NCBI GenBank assembly: GCA_000955795.1 | Contig: JYOB01000004.1 | Coordinates: forward strand, 1-64,000 | Reading direction: 5' to 3' | Length of the DNA stretch: 64,000 bases | From: Burkholderiaceae bacterium 26 | Lineage (GTDB): Bacteria; Pseudomonadota; Gammaproteobacteria; Burkholderiales; Burkholderiaceae | In this document: in pieces, positions 53,467-62,608 of the stretch | Layout: each line of letters opens with the position of its first letter | Position numbering within the stretch: the first letter of the stretch is position 1 | Notes under the pieces: model-generated | The model's input: only the letters and a program-made list of their open reading frames with translations | Told to the model about the DNA's origin: nothing | Database searches by the model: none | Made by a program: the position numbers and the translations under genes

Positions 53467-53670
53467 GGCCTGGGCCTCTCTGCTAGTGCGTTGATGGAAA
53501 CAGGTGTGCGGAGCAGAAGAAAACGCCAACAGCGTTGTCGCCTCGGCACCTGTTTTCGGGCTGCCATTTGAAGATCGTCTCGCCGCCAAGAAAGCCAGCA
53601 CGGCCGCGTGACGCGGGGTGCGGCGCCGTCCTGGGCACCACCTGAGCGTCGACTTAGCAATACGTATTTA

Positions 53671-53775
53671 CGGCCTACAAATAACGTTAGTACGGCCAAA
53701 TATTAGCGTTGCACCGGCCTATCATCAAGGTGTGAAAAGCTAGGGAAAATACCAACCAATCGGGACGCAAACGAT
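53671..53775 (-). promoter_or_regulatory. Shared regulon promoter, copy C
   Basis: Reads leftward into operon C: -35 TTGATG (53728-53723), 17-base spacer, -10 TAATAT (53705-53700), start near 53693, leader about 225 bases. GGCC cores at 53716-53719, 53694-53697 and 53672-53675. GGTATTTTCCCTA at 53741-53753. Confidence 0.85.
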
Positions 53776-54117
53776 GTCCAACCGGTCGATTGAGAGATGC
53801 TGGTGTGGATTCCGCAGTTCGATCGCCACGGCGCAACGCTGCAGCACGCGCATGTGCCGCGTTGCCATCAGATAGAGAGCTGGAATTGGGGCGACTTGAG
53901 GGAGCCGTTGGGCGGGGGTCACGCAGGCGGTCGACTGAATCGATCCGCGCATCGGCAGGCGAATGGGTATGCCTTGCAGGCTTGGCTCGTTGGCCGAAGT
54001 GCGAGTCAAGACCGGGAGGTCGATGCGGCATTGCTGGCGCAACGATCAGCACACGCGCTAGCTCGCGTGCCACCCATCAGAAGAAGCGGTCTCGTCGTTG
54101 CTATCAGAAGCAACGCT
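53776..54117. other. Gene-free stretch between promoter C and operon D
   Basis: About 340 bases upstream of promoter C and after the last gene of operon D. Frames are poor on both strands. I see no terminator with a T run and no repeat. Confidence 0.45.
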
Positions 54118-55122
54118 TTACGAATGCCGGGAAAGTCGACGAATGAATATGCCGGCAAGCTCGAGCAACTTCTGCGCCGTGCCGATGCGCGCTGCCGCCG
54201 TGAAAATGCCGTGCATGTGGCGAGGCAGATGGTGATGCTCCAGCAAGCCGCCTGCCCGCGCTGCCATTGCTGCGTATTCAATGCCCTCGTCGCAGAGCGG
54301 GTCCAGGCCAACGGTGGCGATAAACATCGGAGGCTGACGGCGGCCCTCTGCGTGCAGCAGCGGCGACAAGGCGGGCTGGTCAAGCGGGGTGCCTGCTGGC
54401 ACGTACAGATCACGGAACCATTGCATCGATTCTGCGACGAGCGGCAGCCCGCCCCGGAAGCGGGCGTAAGACGGCCGGCTTGCGGTAAGGTCCGTCACCG
54501 GATAGAGCAGCACTTGGCCCGCAACCTCGTACGCTCCGGTAACCGGCGCGTTGCTGATGATGGTCGCCATGCTGCCGCCCGCGCTATCGCCGGCCAGCAC
54601 CACGCGACTGGCGTCAACGGACAACGCTGCCGCATTGGCGACCAGATAGCCGAGTGCCTCCTCGCAGTCGCGAAGCGGCACGGGCCATTGATGCTCTGGA
54701 GCCAGACGATATTCCACGGACGCGACGATGCAGCCACTCTGCCGCGCCAGCAGCCGGCAAATGCCGTCATGCGTGTCGATACTGCCGATCACCCAGCCAC
54801 CGCCGTGCAGGAACACGACCAAGGGCCCCTTGTCGCCCGCGCACTCCGCCTCGTTTGGTTGGTACAGCCGCACTCGAATTGCGCCATCGGTTACCGGCAC
54901 CATGATGTCGCGGTGGTCAACGCCGTCGATGTCGCTCAAGCCATTCAGGCTGCACGCCCGGGCAAAGTTCGTGCGCGAAGGTTCCGGCGCTAGGCTGCCG
55001 TAGTGCAAGCCGCCCGCTTCACGGAACGCCTGCACCAGGGGCCGCGCATCCTCCGCCACCTCGGTGAGCGGCTGCCAGGAGAGTTCCGAAGACAAGTCCC
55101 TGCCCCCGTCAAACCTGCTCAA
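54118..55122 (-). CDS. Alpha/beta hydrolase, hormone-sensitive-lipase family
   Basis: 334 residues. Oxyanion motif HGGGW near 105, nucleophile elbow GDSAGG near 178, acid and His in GLDPLCDEG and HMHGI: the HSL family of esterases. Its start overlaps the end of the second Baeyer-Villiger gene by 14 bases, so the two are tightly coupled and probably act in sequence, making and cleaving an ester or lactone. Last gene of operon D. Confidence 0.88.
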   Translation of the reverse strand: MSRFDGGRDLSSELSWQPLTEVAEDARPLVQAFREAGGLHYGSLAPEPSRTNFARACSLNGLSDIDGVDHRDIMVPVTDGAIRVRLYQPNEAECAGDKGPLVVFLHGGGWVIGSIDTHDGICRLLARQSGCIVASVEYRLAPEHQWPVPLRDCEEALGYLVANAAALSVDASRVVLAGDSAGGSMATIISNAPVTGAYEVAGQVLLYPVTDLTASRPSYARFRGGLPLVAESMQWFRDLYVPAGTPLDQPALSPLLHAEGRRQPPMFIATVGLDPLCDEGIEYAAMAARAGGLLEHHHLPRHMHGIFTAAARIGTAQKLLELAGIFIRRLSRHS

Positions 55123-56572
55123 ATGCGCCGAGATCCCAGCGCACCGCCGCGCGGTACTCGTCCACCGTGCCGGACCAGTTGTTGATGACCTTGCCCTGGG
55201 CGTTCTTGTACCAGCTCGAGCAGTCGGCCGAAAATGCCGAGCCGTTCATCGCCGCCTGCAGCGCACGGTTGTAGTCGTCGGATAGCACCTTGCTGACCTG
55301 GAACGCACCAACACCCGCGGCCTCGATGCCGCGAATCGCATCGATGATGTAGCGCTGCTGGATCTCCAGCATCGATAGGATGGAGTTGTGGTTCAGGTTC
55401 GTGTTCGGGCCATAGATCATGAATAGATTCGGGAAGCCCGGTACCGCCATGCCAAGGTAGGCTTCCGGGCCGTCGGCCCATGCTTCGGCCAGCGAACCGC
55501 CGAGGCCGCTGACCTGCAGGTCACCCTGGAATGCCTGGCTCTCAAAACCGGTGCCGAACACCACGACGTCGACAGCGTGCACACGGCCATCCTTGGTCAG
55601 GATGCCCTCTTCGACAAACGCCTCGATTCCAGCCGTCTCAAGCGTGACGTTGTCGCGCGTCAGGGCCGGATAGTAGTCGTCGGAGCGCAGAATCCGCTTG
55701 CAGGCAAATTCATAGTCAGGCGTGAGCTTGGCACGCAGGGCGGGGTCGGCCACGCTACGCTCCAGATGCTCCAGCGCCAGGCGCTTGCCTTCGCGCTGCG
55801 CATCGGTGCCGACGCGGGTGCGCTCGAAGCCTGACTCTCGGAATGCATGCAGCCGCTCGCGGCTCTTCTCGAACAGCGCCGGATCGCGCTCATATTCATC
55901 GAGCTGTTCCGTGGTGAAGACAATCTGATTGCGCGGCATGATCCAGTTGGCGCTGCGCTGGAACACGGTCAGATGGTTCACCACCGGCGCAATCTCGGGA
56001 ACGTACTGCACCGCGCTGGCCGCGTTACCAATGCTGGCGACACGCTTGCCGCGCAGGTCCACGTCATGGCGCCAGTCGGCGGAATGAAAGTATTCCCCCT
56101 TGAAGGTGCTCAGTCCCGGCACCTTGGGAATCAACGGTCGGTTGAGCTGGCCCCAGGCCGGCACGAAGAAGCGCGAGGTCAGGCGCGAGCCGTCGGCCAA
56201 CTCGAAGCGCCAGAGGCGATCTGCCTTGTCCCAAACCGCGCTGCGGATTTCGCTGTTGAAGCGCAGGTGGGCATCGAGTCCGAAACGAGCTGCGAGCGAT
56301 TCCATGTAGCCGAGCAACTCGTCGCGGCCCGCGTACAGGGCACTCACGCGCAAATGCGGGTGGAAGCTGTAGCAATAGAGATGCGATTCGGTGTCACACG
56401 CTGCGCCGGGGTAGGAGTTGTCGCGCCAAACGCCGCCCAGCGCCGGGCGTTTTTCCAGCACGACGAAATTATCGATGCCCGCCCGTTTCAACTGGGCAGC
56501 CATGCCTAGCCCGCCGAATCCGGCGCCGAGAATGACAACCTTGTAGTGACTGTTGGTTTCCACGTGACTCAT
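55109..56572 (-). CDS. Baeyer-Villiger monooxygenase (second)
   Basis: 487 residues. FAD motif GAGFGG at 16-21, LEKRPALGGVWRDNSYPGAA, fingerprint FKGEYFHSADWR at 157-168 and a second nucleotide site IGNAASAVQ near 180. Only distantly similar to the operon A enzyme, so the regulon has two different ketone oxygenases. Ends overlapping the hydrolase gene. Confidence 0.86.
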   Translation of the reverse strand: MSHVETNSHYKVVILGAGFGGLGMAAQLKRAGIDNFVVLEKRPALGGVWRDNSYPGAACDTESHLYCYSFHPHLRVSALYAGRDELLGYMESLAARFGLDAHLRFNSEIRSAVWDKADRLWRFELADGSRLTSRFFVPAWGQLNRPLIPKVPGLSTFKGEYFHSADWRHDVDLRGKRVASIGNAASAVQYVPEIAPVVNHLTVFQRSANWIMPRNQIVFTTEQLDEYERDPALFEKSRERLHAFRESGFERTRVGTDAQREGKRLALEHLERSVADPALRAKLTPDYEFACKRILRSDDYYPALTRDNVTLETAGIEAFVEEGILTKDGRVHAVDVVVFGTGFESQAFQGDLQVSGLGGSLAEAWADGPEAYLGMAVPGFPNLFMIYGPNTNLNHNSILSMLEIQQRYIIDAIRGIEAAGVGAFQVSKVLSDDYNRALQAAMNGSAFSADCSSWYKNAQGKVINNWSGTVDEYRAAVRWDLGAFEQV

Positions 56573-56761
56573 GGTGCTTCACTTCCTGTGCTGCGGGCCC
56601 CGTCAGAAAACAGGCCCCTCTATTGCAATGGATTGGTAGATAGCTGCTTGCGCCGTGCCCGAGCGCATCGCAGGCGAAGGTCAGGCCTCGCGCCTGGCGT
56701 GGGCCCGCACGCGTTTCTCAAGGCGGTGGCGCGCCGGTCCAGCAAGCGCCCCACTCCGGCC

Positions 56762-57931
56762 TCAGTACGCCTCTTCGTAGAGCCGCAGGGCGTCGGTTTG
56801 CTGCACGTCGATGGGGTTGTTCTGCAATAGGCGCTGCTGCTGCATGGCGTCCGCAGCAAGCATCGCTAGGCTTTCGCGGGTGACACCTGCATCGCGCAGC
56901 CGCCGCGGCGCACCGGACCGATCCATCAGGCCCTCCATGAATGCAATGAAGGCAGCGGTGCGGGCTTCGTCATCGTCATCGGCTTGACCAATGCCCAACG
57001 CATCGGCCAGTTCTGCGTACTGCGCAGCCGCTGCTGCGGCGTTGAAGCGCAACACCGGCCCAAGCATTAGTGCATTCGACAGACCGTGCGGGATATGAAA
57101 ATGCCCACCCAGCGGATACGCCAACGCATGCACAGCCGCCACCGGCGCATTGGCAAAGGCCTGGCCGGCGAGCGTCGCGCCAAGCAGCATTGCCTCGCGC
57201 GCGCGCCGGTCGTTACCGTTCTCGCATGCAGCCAGCAGATTGGCCGACAGCAGGCGTAGCGCCTCACGCGCGAACGCGTCGGAGATGGCGTTCTTCTTGT
57301 GCTTGCTTGTGTAAGCCTCGATGGCGTGCACCATGGCGTCGATCCCTGTGGCCGCGGTGTGCTGCCGCGGCAGGCCGACGGTCAGCTCGGCGTCCAGAAT
57401 CACCCGGTCTGCGTAAAGCTGGGGCGCGACGATTCCCATCTTGGTCGTCTCGCCGACAGACACGATGGAGATATTGGTGACCTCCGAACCGGTACCTGCC
57501 GTGGTCGGCATCTGCACCAGCGGTATGCGTGCGCCCTTGACGTTTCCGATGCCATACATCTGCGCCAGCGGCTGCTCGGAGACAGCCAGCACGGCCACCA
57601 GCTTTGCAATATCCATCGACGAGCCGCCACCCAGACCAATCACGAGATCGACTCGGGCCGCGCGCGCATGCTCGACGCAGCGAAGCAGCACTGCTTCGGG
57701 CGGATCGGCCACCACCTCGTCGAAGACGGTCACGCGGAAGCCGGCGGTCGCCAGCGATGCCTTGGCACCCTCCAGCACCCCGGCCTTATGCAGACCACCA
57801 TCGGTGACGACCAGCACACTGCGGCGATCGGTCCATGCGGCAAGGATCTCTCCGAGGCGGCGCGCGGCGCCCCATTCCTGGAGGATGGACGGCACCGTGT
57901 CGAAACGTATCGGCTGTGGGAATTGATCCAT
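56762..57931 (-). CDS. Iron-type alcohol dehydrogenase (group III)
   Basis: About 389 residues from the ATG of MDQFPQPIRF; a GTG 17 codons upstream has no ribosome site. NAD-binding GLGGGSSMDIAK near 80-91, TTAGTGSEVTNISIV, and metal ligands Asp and His in TGIDAMVHAIEAY and two His in AYPLGGHFHIPHG. Group III Fe-dependent alcohol dehydrogenases oxidise primary alcohols or hydroxy acids. In operon D between the aldehyde dehydrogenase and the monooxygenase. Confidence 0.87.
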   Translation of the reverse strand: MDQFPQPIRFDTVPSILQEWGAARRLGEILAAWTDRRSVLVVTDGGLHKAGVLEGAKASLATAGFRVTVFDEVVADPPEAVLLRCVEHARAARVDLVIGLGGGSSMDIAKLVAVLAVSEQPLAQMYGIGNVKGARIPLVQMPTTAGTGSEVTNISIVSVGETTKMGIVAPQLYADRVILDAELTVGLPRQHTAATGIDAMVHAIEAYTSKHKKNAISDAFAREALRLLSANLLAACENGNDRRAREAMLLGATLAGQAFANAPVAAVHALAYPLGGHFHIPHGLSNALMLGPVLRFNAAAAAAQYAELADALGIGQADDDDEARTAAFIAFMEGLMDRSGAPRRLRDAGVTRESLAMLAADAMQQQRLLQNNPIDVQQTDALRLYEEAY

Positions 57932-57966
57932 GCTCTTGCTCGTTGGTGCTGTCGGTTGCGCCTTGT

Positions 57967-59451
57967 TCAGACCTGTGCGCACAGGTACTTGATTTCCAGG
58001 TATTCGTCGATGCCGTATCGCGAGCCTTCGCGGCCGAGGCCGGACTGCTTCACGCCACCGAACGGGGCCACCTCGTTGGAAATCAGACCGGTGTTCAGGC
58101 CGACCATGCCGTACTCCAGCGCTTCAGCCACGCGCCAGATGCGGGCGTTGTCGCGGGTGTAGAGATAGGCGGCCAGGCCATACTCGGTGTCATTGGCCAT
58201 AGCAATCGCCTCAGCCTCATCGCGGAAGCGGAACACAGGGGCGACCGGACCGAACAGTTCCTCGCGCGCCACGCGCATCTCCGGCGTGGCGCCGGCAATG
58301 ACGGTTGGCTCGAAGAACGTACCACCCAATGCATGGCCCTTGCCGCCAACGACGACCCTCGCGCCCTTGCTAACGGCATCGTCGATCATGGCTTGCAGGT
58401 GTTCGCACGCGGACTTCTGAATCAGCGGCCCCTGCTGCACGCCTGGCTCGACGCCGTTGCCGACCTTGAGCTCCGCCACGCGGCGCACCAGCGCCTCGAC
58501 AAAGCGATCGTAGATACCGTCCTGCACCAGGAAGCGGTTGGCGCATACGCAGGTCTGGCCGCTGTTTCGGTATTTCGACGCCATCGCACCTTCAATGGCG
58601 GCATCGAGGTCCGCGTCGTCGAACACGATGAACGGCGCGTTACCGCCCAGCTCGAGCGACAGCCGCTTGATCGTCGGCGACGACTGGCTCATCAGCACGC
58701 GGCCAACTTCGGTCGAGCCTGTGAAGGACAGTTTGCGCACGACCGGGCTGGCCGTCAGGACCGCGCCGATCTCGCGCGACGGGCCGCACACGACTTGAAG
58801 CACTCCGGCGGGAATGCCAGCACGCTCGGCCAGCACTGCCAGCGCAAGCGCGGTCAGCGGCGTCAGGTCGGCCGGACGCACGATGATCGAGCAGCCCGCG
58901 GCAAGGGCGGGAGCCACCTTGCGGGTGATCATCGCCGCCGGGAAATTCCACGGCGTGATAGCCGCGCAAACGCCAACCGGCTGACGAATGACGAGGATCC
59001 GCTTGTCGGTCTGCGGATGCGATGCGACGTCACCGTAGATGCGCTTCGCCTCTTCCGCGAACCACTCGACAAACGACGCCGCGTAAAGGATCTCGCCGCG
59101 CGCTTCGGCCAGCGGTTTGCCCTGCTCCGAGGTCATGATCAGAGCCAGGTCGTCGGCGTTGGCAATCATCAGATCGAACCAGGCACGCAGCAGCTTGGCC
59201 CGCTCGTGGCTGCTGCGGCGCTGCCACACGGCCTGCGCTTCTGCGGAGGCCGTGATTGCCGATTCGACTTCGGCACCGTTCAGGCTAGCCACGCGGGCCA
59301 GGATCTCGCCCGTGGCAGGATTGGTTACCGCAAACGAGCGTCCGTCGGACGCCTCTTGCCATCCCGAGGCCATCCAGGCGCGCGTTTCCAGCAGTGAAGG
59401 GTCGCTGAGGCGGGCCTGGAGCGCTTTAGTAACTTGCGTATCGTGGTTCAT
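57967..59451 (-). CDS. Aldehyde dehydrogenase (succinate-semialdehyde-type)
   Basis: 494 residues. ITPWNFPAAMITRKVAPALA, FTGSTEVGRVL, ELGGNAPFIVFDDAD (catalytic Glu) and GQTCVCANRF (catalytic Cys), ending with KQSGLGREGSRYGIDEYLE. This is the GabD-like group that favours omega-oxo acids. First gene of operon D, about 310 bases after the promoter start; would oxidise an oxo acid from the alcohol dehydrogenase to a dicarboxylic acid. Confidence 0.9.
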   Translation of the reverse strand: MNHDTQVTKALQARLSDPSLLETRAWMASGWQEASDGRSFAVTNPATGEILARVASLNGAEVESAITASAEAQAVWQRRSSHERAKLLRAWFDLMIANADDLALIMTSEQGKPLAEARGEILYAASFVEWFAEEAKRIYGDVASHPQTDKRILVIRQPVGVCAAITPWNFPAAMITRKVAPALAAGCSIIVRPADLTPLTALALAVLAERAGIPAGVLQVVCGPSREIGAVLTASPVVRKLSFTGSTEVGRVLMSQSSPTIKRLSLELGGNAPFIVFDDADLDAAIEGAMASKYRNSGQTCVCANRFLVQDGIYDRFVEALVRRVAELKVGNGVEPGVQQGPLIQKSACEHLQAMIDDAVSKGARVVVGGKGHALGGTFFEPTVIAGATPEMRVAREELFGPVAPVFRFRDEAEAIAMANDTEYGLAAYLYTRDNARIWRVAEALEYGMVGLNTGLISNEVAPFGGVKQSGLGREGSRYGIDEYLEIKYLCAQV

Positions 59452-59739
59452 TACGTTGAACTGCGTAGGATATGGATAACGCTTCGCAGGAAGCGGCTTG
59501 GCAAGCTATGCATGGGCTGGCGAACCAGATATCGGTACGCCTCCGCGCCACGCCGCACGCGCTGCTTGACACCTCGTCATGACCCAGGCTGGAAGTCTCC
59601 GCTACGCATCCGGGGCTAGCCCGCGACGGCGACTCTCGCTCAAGGCGACGCCTTGGTATAGCCGGAAGATGACAGTCGGTTGCAGCCACCGCCATGCAAG
59701 ATATCAGTCTCTAGAAGTCGCCTCTAAATTGCGTATTTC

Positions 59740-59850
59740 CGGCCTAAATATAGCGTTATATTGGCCAAATATTAACGTATACATGGCCTAATTTCAAGAC
59801 GGCAGAGGCTAGGGGAAAACACCAGCAGAATCACGCACAGTCGATGTCGA
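59740..59850 (-). promoter_or_regulatory. Shared regulon promoter, copy D
   Basis: Reads leftward into operon D: -35 TTGAAA (59797-59792), 17-base spacer, -10 TAATAT (59774-59769), start near 59762. GGCC cores at 59785-59788, 59763-59766 and 59741-59744, each followed by N6-ACG. GGTGTTTTCCCCTA at 59810-59823. The leader of about 280 bases holds no other gene. Confidence 0.85.
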
Positions 59851-59985
59851 GTCGAGTTAGTTGAGCGTGTTGCGGGACATGCAGTCGCGACTGTTCAAGC
59901 GCAGGTGTTTGCACGTGCGTGTGCTCGACAATCGACGTCGACACCTCTTTGGCGTGTATGCGGGCTTGAACGACTGAAGGAGACG

Positions 59986-60052
59986 CGAGGCTTGTCGACG
60001 CCCACCACGGTGGACAACGGTTCCAAGTTCGCTCGCAAGGCGCTAGGTGTGG
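59986..60052 (+). mobile_element. IS3-family transposase remnant
   Basis: The frame reads TPTTVDNGSKFARKALG, matching the DDE catalytic region VDNG-EF-SKALD of IS3-group OrfB transposases. Surrounding frames are broken, so only a fragment remains. It lies just outside promoter D, at the edge of the catabolic block. Confidence 0.55.
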
Positions 60053-60175
60053 GGCGCACGAAGCGGGTGACCTCAATTCAATCGAGGCCATCACCAGCGA
60101 GCACATACCGGCCGTGGCATCAGCCTTGTCCAGCGCCACGGTGAGGCCCCAGTCGGCGCCTTTCACGCGCTGGCG

Positions 60176-60586
60176 TCAAAGTAACTTCGGGACGCCGTCG
60201 ATGGAGCGTTCCTTCAGCTTGTCTGCCTGTGCCAATGCGGCCAACATGCTTTCGCCCGATTCTGCGGACAGGTCAGTCGCGGGCTTGGAGGTGAGCTTGT
60301 TATCCGCGCGCACGATGATCGTGCCAGCTGCGTTGACAAGGAAGCGAAGCTGGATGGCGTCGGGTGTACATCCGTCGGCGAGCACCCACTGTGGGTCGCC
60401 AATCGTATGGGTCATGCAGACTGGACGATGATCGCTCGCGTCCATGGCCGCTGGACGCCGTCGGCCGATGCCGAGGCGGGCGCTCGTGCCGTCGAGAAGT
60501 TCGGCGGCAGTGCCGGCAAATTTGCTGGCGGATCGGGCGTAAAACTGGCAAACACCAGCTAGATTTTCAGCAGAACTAAAATCCAA
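60176..60586 (-). CDS. Hypothetical protein
   Basis: Up to 136 residues from a TTG; an internal ATG at 60445 (MDASDHRPVCMTHTIG) is an equally possible start. The later part (WVLADGCTPDAIQLRFLVNAAG) looks like a folded beta-rich domain. No signal peptide, no family recognised. Confidence 0.4.
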   Translation of the reverse strand: MDFSSAENLAGVCQFYARSASKFAGTAAELLDGTSARLGIGRRRPAAMDASDHRPVCMTHTIGDPQWVLADGCTPDAIQLRFLVNAAGTIIVRADNKLTSKPATDLSAESGESMLAALAQADKLKERSIDGVPKLL

Positions 60587-60800
60587 GCCGCTGATCTACA
60601 GGGGAATTCTGGTGCGAGGGAGGGGAAACGCTTTTTTATAGGAATCATGTTGGCTTCCTTCCAATTGACGCAGTGTGACAGCCGCAAGGTGTCTAACCGC
60701 GACGCGGAGCGCTGACAGACTTGACTCCAAAAATTGGTCAATAGGATGAACTTGCGTGGTCTGTTTTGGACCACCACCGTTCCATCACCGGAGAATCCAA

Positions 60801-61424
60801 TTGACCCAAAAACTCTCTCTGCTGGCATACACGTTGGCTTGCGCACTGAGCCTCTCCGCCTGCGGAGGCGGAAATGACGCCACCACCAGCGCAGGTGCAG
60901 GCACCCCGGCCAACGGAACACCCAGCTCTCCCACACAAAGCGTTCCCGGCACGGTTGCGATGCCGCAGTATGCGAGCACGAGCGCCCAACTTGCGATGTT
61001 CAATGCCATCAACCAATACCGGGCGCAGTGCGGTTTTCCGGCACTGCAGGAAAACACGATTCTCGACGAGGCCGCACAAGCGCATGCGAAGTACGAAGGG
61101 TTGAACAGTGTCGTGGCGGATACCGAAACCCAAGGAAATCCGGGCTTTACGGGTGTGACAGGCGCTGATACCGCGGCGACCTTCGGCTGGCCTGCAGGCG
61201 TGTTCACAGGACGCGGCGATGCGGGCTTCTATAACGCGACTGCGATCACGCCAGCCCAATTCGGCAAGCGGTTCGTGACTGAATGGGCAAGCGGCGTGTA
61301 TCACGTCTCGATCATGACCTACCCCGCCAACCTGGTCGGCTTTGGTGAATACGAAACCACCTACCAAGGTTTGCATAGTCGATGCGGTCTAGGTTGTCCA
61401 CGCGTGTCCCTGCTTTCTCACTGA
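60801..61424 (+). pseudogene. CAP-domain (SCP/PR1-like) lipoprotein, truncated
   Basis: TTG start after GGAGA. Lipobox LSLSACGGGN, a Ser/Thr/Pro linker, then the CAP domain: FNAINQYRAQCGFPAL, LDEAAQAHAKYEGLN, MTYPANLVGFGEYETTY. The domain should continue for at least 60 further residues; instead the sequence changes at about 61367 into the reverse side of a ParM-like gene, adding 18 unrelated residues. Secreted lipoprotein, most likely inactive or altered. Confidence 0.7.
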
Positions 61425-62085
61425 TGAGCCGTGCCACTTCTCTTACTACGTGTGCAGCGCCACGAGGCAGACCAATGATGCGTTCAAGATCGGGCGAGCC
61501 ATTTTGCTTGATCACAACGGCGTCAGTTGTGTGCCAGCCGACATCGACAATGCAAGTGCTCGTGACGCGTTCAGCCGAGATCAAGCCCTGAGCACGCAAG
61601 CGTGCAAATGCACCCAGAGGTTGGGGCAGCACCACCACTTTCTCTATCACGCAGCCGGATCCTCCGAGTTGATGAACCGCGGAGAAGCGCGATTTAAGAA
61701 AGTCCGTATGCTTGTGCATGGTGTGAAGCGGTAAGCCGAGGACCAGGCACTTAACTCGTGATGCGCCGATCTTCTTGAGGCCAGCCAAGACTAGCGCGGC
61801 ATAGTGGTCTGACTGCGGAAAGTTATCCACTTCGGCACGGACTGTGGACGAGCCCGGCAGCGCCGACTTGCCTGTGTCCACTACATAGGTCACGGCGCCA
61901 ACATCCACTTCAACACAATCGCTGTTCTTTCCAAAGAACTCGGCGCTCGAACGAAGCGTCTCGCGTGACACTCGAGACGCAACGCTGGGGAAGCCGAAGG
62001 ATTCAATTGAGCCGCGAGTGCGGTACGCGGCCTTGACCCCGAAATATCCGACGTCATATGCCAGCACATCAATGATGCTTTCCAT
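61312..62085 (-). pseudogene. Actin-like ParM/StbA protein, N-terminal part
   Basis: Starts at the ATG of MESIIDVLAYDVGYFG, ribosome site AAAGGAA. First phosphate-binding motif AYDVGYFGVKAAY (about 8-20), second motif VDVGWHTTDAVVI near 178, adenosine region GLPRGAAHVV: the ATPase fold of plasmid segregation actins. Native sequence ends near 61367 after DYANLG (about residue 240); the frame then runs through the CAP gene's reverse strand to a stop. The missing C-terminal part is at 63171-63433 on the other strand. Confidence 0.75.
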
Positions 62086-62121
62086 CTCGTTTCCTTTGTG
62101 GTGGGTTGACAGCAACAATCT

Positions 62122-62143
62122 GGCGCTCAACGCATTGAGCGCC
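62122..62143. promoter_or_regulatory. Inverted repeat before the ParM-like gene
   Basis: GGCGCTCAA-CGCA-TTGAGCGCC, perfect 9-base arms, about 37 bases before the ParM-like start codon. It could be an operator or part of the segregation site. Confidence 0.45.
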
Positions 62144-62391
62144 GAATGGCCTGCGGACGTGGCGTGAATCAATCGCCGACTGAACAGCGGGTGCATTTGG
62201 ACAGCATCACATTCGCTGCGCTGAACGCAAATCGCGATCGGTGAGCGGAAAGCACCTGTGCAGTTCGCTGTCCTCGTGCACAGGGTGGGGGTTGAAACGA
62301 CTGTTCCGCGCTGGAGGGCGGCGTTTGCCGGCCAATGGCGGATTCGCCCCCGTTGCTCAAAGGGACGTAAGGTAGATCAATGAAAGGTGGG

Positions 62392-62608
62392 GTGACGTAG
62401 GGTCACGCGCGGCCTCGCAAGGCCGCGGCTTGGTTTACGTTGGCACGGCATGATTGCCGTGCGTCTTACTGGAAGATTGGCGATGGCGAGGGATGCTCGC
62501 CATACGCTATGGAGACTGGATGAACCAGTATTCGCGGTGGCCCAAGCGCGCCATGTCATGCCTGATTGGCGGCGTGACTTCGCCGCAGTGCTGCCGTGGC
62601 GAGCTCGC
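62392..62608 (+). other. Cluster of perfect hairpins
   Basis: Inverted repeats at 62392-62406 (GTGAC), 62408-62427 (CGCGGCCT), 62443-62462 (GCACGGCA), 62483-62503 (ATGGCGAG), 62515-62529 (ACTGG), 62569-62586 (GCGGCG) and a 10-base palindrome at 62599-62608. Loops are 4 to 6 bases. Such a density suggests a structured RNA or a single-strand DNA processing site (oriT or replication origin type). Confidence 0.5.

Noticed and set aside
53467-53601. Upstream extension of the operon C RidA protein
   Set aside because: RidA proteins begin about where MAASNKRQ begins; the extension is compositionally odd.
59740-59791. Three 22-base repeats considered as a mini CRISPR array or plasmid iterons
   Set aside because: Repeats are contiguous without spacers and always overlie a promoter at fixed phase in four places; no cas or replication gene is adjacent.
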